The notes beneath the pieces were generated by a model that searched no databases, was not told the DNA's origin, and was given only the letters and a program-made list of their open reading frames with translations. From Acidobacteriaceae bacterium (lineage in GTDB: Bacteria > Acidobacteriota > Terriglobia > Terriglobales > Acidobacteriaceae), in the NCBI GenBank assembly GCA_003164255.1, contig PLST01000569.1, positions 279 through 7,240 of the forward strand: 6,962 nt of DNA, given 5' to 3'. Each line of letters starts with the position of its first letter. Position 1 is the stretch's first letter. This document shows positions 5,973 to 6,962 of the stretch, piece after piece. A program made the position numbers and the translations under genes.

Positions 5973-6962
5973 TTATAGCCGGCTGCGATTGGCCCAAAGG
6001 CCGAGTCCGGGATTTCCGATGAAGAAGATCTCTTCGCCGTCAACCACATTCCAGCCCTGGTTGAGCTTTTGCGGATCATACTTCGAAGTCATTTGCTGGA
6101 GATCGCCGTAACTGAAACCAACTCCTTCAATCTCCTGCTTCGTGAGATGTCCGGGACACCAGGTGATCTTGAACCTGCCCTCAGACGAAGCATGGATGAG
6201 GTGGGCGGCGGCGCTCAAGTCGGAGCCAAGATCTGCGTTGTCCTTGACGGCTTTTAGCGTGTGCGGAGTGCCGCGATAGCCGTATTTGCGAATGAGCAGA
6301 TCGATGCCCTTGTCTTCGCCAAACTCGTGCACGCCGGGAGCGAGGATGATGAGCTCGGCGTCATCTGCAAGGGCCATGCGCGTGCGGTAGATGGCCTTGT
6401 TGCCGATCCAGGTGGAGTGAAACTCGCTGGGGTCAAGCATGACGACGGCCTTGGTGATCTGCTTGTCAAGAATTTCGAAGTTGACCTTGAGGCTGAGCTC
6501 AGCGGCCCGGAGGAAGCAGTCGATATCATCTCCAATAAACAAGCCGCGGACGGCCAACCCACCGTCTGCCTTGCGGCCCACAACGGTCTGGACGTACACG
6601 ATGGGCAGGTGGCGGAGAAAATGATCGGAGGCGTAATTGAGGACGTTGCGCACGGGATTCTCGGCGCGGCCCATGATGCGCTCCATGCCGTAGACGGCGC
6701 CGAGATAATGGCTGCGGTTGATTCCTTCGCGACCGCCGGCGCCGATGAGGATGTTCTTGGTGAAGTTGGCCATGCCGATCACTTCGTGGGGCACGACCTG
6801 GCCGATGGAAAGGATGAGATCGAATCCGCCGGAGGAGATTAGCTTGTTGACCTGCGCAGGCCAGGAGTAGTCAAGCTTGCCTTCCGATTGTTCGCGGATG
6901 AACTCGGCCGGAATCTCGCCGAGGGTTTCAATGTCGGTGCGCCAGTTGTGCACCTTGAAGAG
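5973..6962 (-). CDS. LarA-family nickel-pincer racemase/epimerase homologue (N-terminus outside window)
   Basis: The frame is open to the right edge, giving 329 visible residues; full LarA proteins are about 420-430, so roughly 100 N-terminal residues are missing. The visible part has DLILSIGQVVPHEVIGMANFTKNIL and then GAGGREGINRSHYLG. In fragment numbering the key residues are His59, Lys69 and His85. Their spacing, +10 and +16, equals that of His174, Lys184 and His200 of Lactobacillus plantarum LarA, where the lysine holds the pyridinium-dithiocarboxylate pincer cofactor and the histidines serve catalysis and nickel binding. The C-terminal half has LIILAPGVHEFGEDKGIDLLIRKYGYRGTP, also typical of the LarA/DUF2088 superfamily. 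Members racemise or epimerise 2-hydroxy acids at C2, not only lactate; a gluconate 2-epimerase is known. It is upstream of uxaE on the same strand, so a sugar acid substrate is the best guess. The cofactor-making larB/C/E genes are not in the window. Confidence 0.88.
   Translation of the reverse strand, partial: LFKVHNWRTDIETLGEIPAEFIREQSEGKLDYSWPAQVNKLISSGGFDLILSIGQVVPHEVIGMANFTKNILIGAGGREGINRSHYLGAVYGMERIMGRAENPVRNVLNYASDHFLRHLPIVYVQTVVGRKADGGLAVRGLFIGDDIDCFLRAAELSLKVNFEILDKQITKAVVMLDPSEFHSTWIGNKAIYRTRMALADDAELIILAPGVHEFGEDKGIDLLIRKYGYRGTPHTLKAVKDNADLGSDLSAAAHLIHASSEGRFKITWCPGHLTKQEIEGVGFSYGDLQQMTSKYDPQKLNQGWNVVDGEEIFFIGNPGLGLWANRSRL

Noticed and set aside
6261..6842. 193-codon open frame on the plus strand within the LarA homologue
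   Set aside because: Mirror frame of a gene with conserved active-site residues; no recognisable domain.

Overview
The window looks like a piece of an Acidobacteriota chromosome (Terriglobia/Acidobacteriaceae type). The evidence is the gene families present, evenly GC-rich codon use, and two kinds of intergenic hairpin repeat that I recognise as typical of these genomes. The taxonomic call is an inference; there is no rRNA or other marker. Five protein genes are supported. Two are cut by the window edges. No tRNA, rRNA, CRISPR array or insertion sequence was seen.

Left part (1-2095, plus strand): a redox/signalling gene pair. The C-terminal part of a thioredoxin-reductase-like FAD/NAD(P)H oxidoreductase ends 22 bases before a soluble histidine kinase. 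The kinase has an N-terminal cyclic-nucleotide-binding-like domain and an extra segment inside its dimerisation region. The visible reductase fragment has a valine where the second redox cysteine of classical thioredoxin reductase should be, so this is probably a non-canonical member of the family.

Middle (2096-3666): a 182-base regulatory gap, then a secreted GH28 polygalacturonase-type enzyme. The gap holds a perfect inverted repeat of the GntR/FCD operator type (TGGT-N3-ACCA) just upstream of a good -10 box. A clear stem-loop plus T-rich tract follows the GH28 gene.

Right part (3667-6962, minus strand, transcribed right to left): an apparent hexuronate/aldonate catabolic cluster. In transcription order it holds a LarA-type nickel-pincer racemase/epimerase (start outside the window), the tagaturonate/fructuronate epimerase UxaE, and a short-chain dehydrogenase. 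Each of the two intergenic gaps, 126 and 137 bases, holds a different hairpin repeat.

Read together, the GH28 enzyme could release galacturonate from pectin outside the cytoplasm. After isomerisation to tagaturonate (enzyme not in this window), UxaE would make fructuronate and the dehydrogenase may reduce a keto-uronate to an aldonate. The LarA homologue is the most interesting element: in this setting a C2-epimerisation of an aldonate (for example mannonate/gluconate) is a more natural guess than lactate racemisation.
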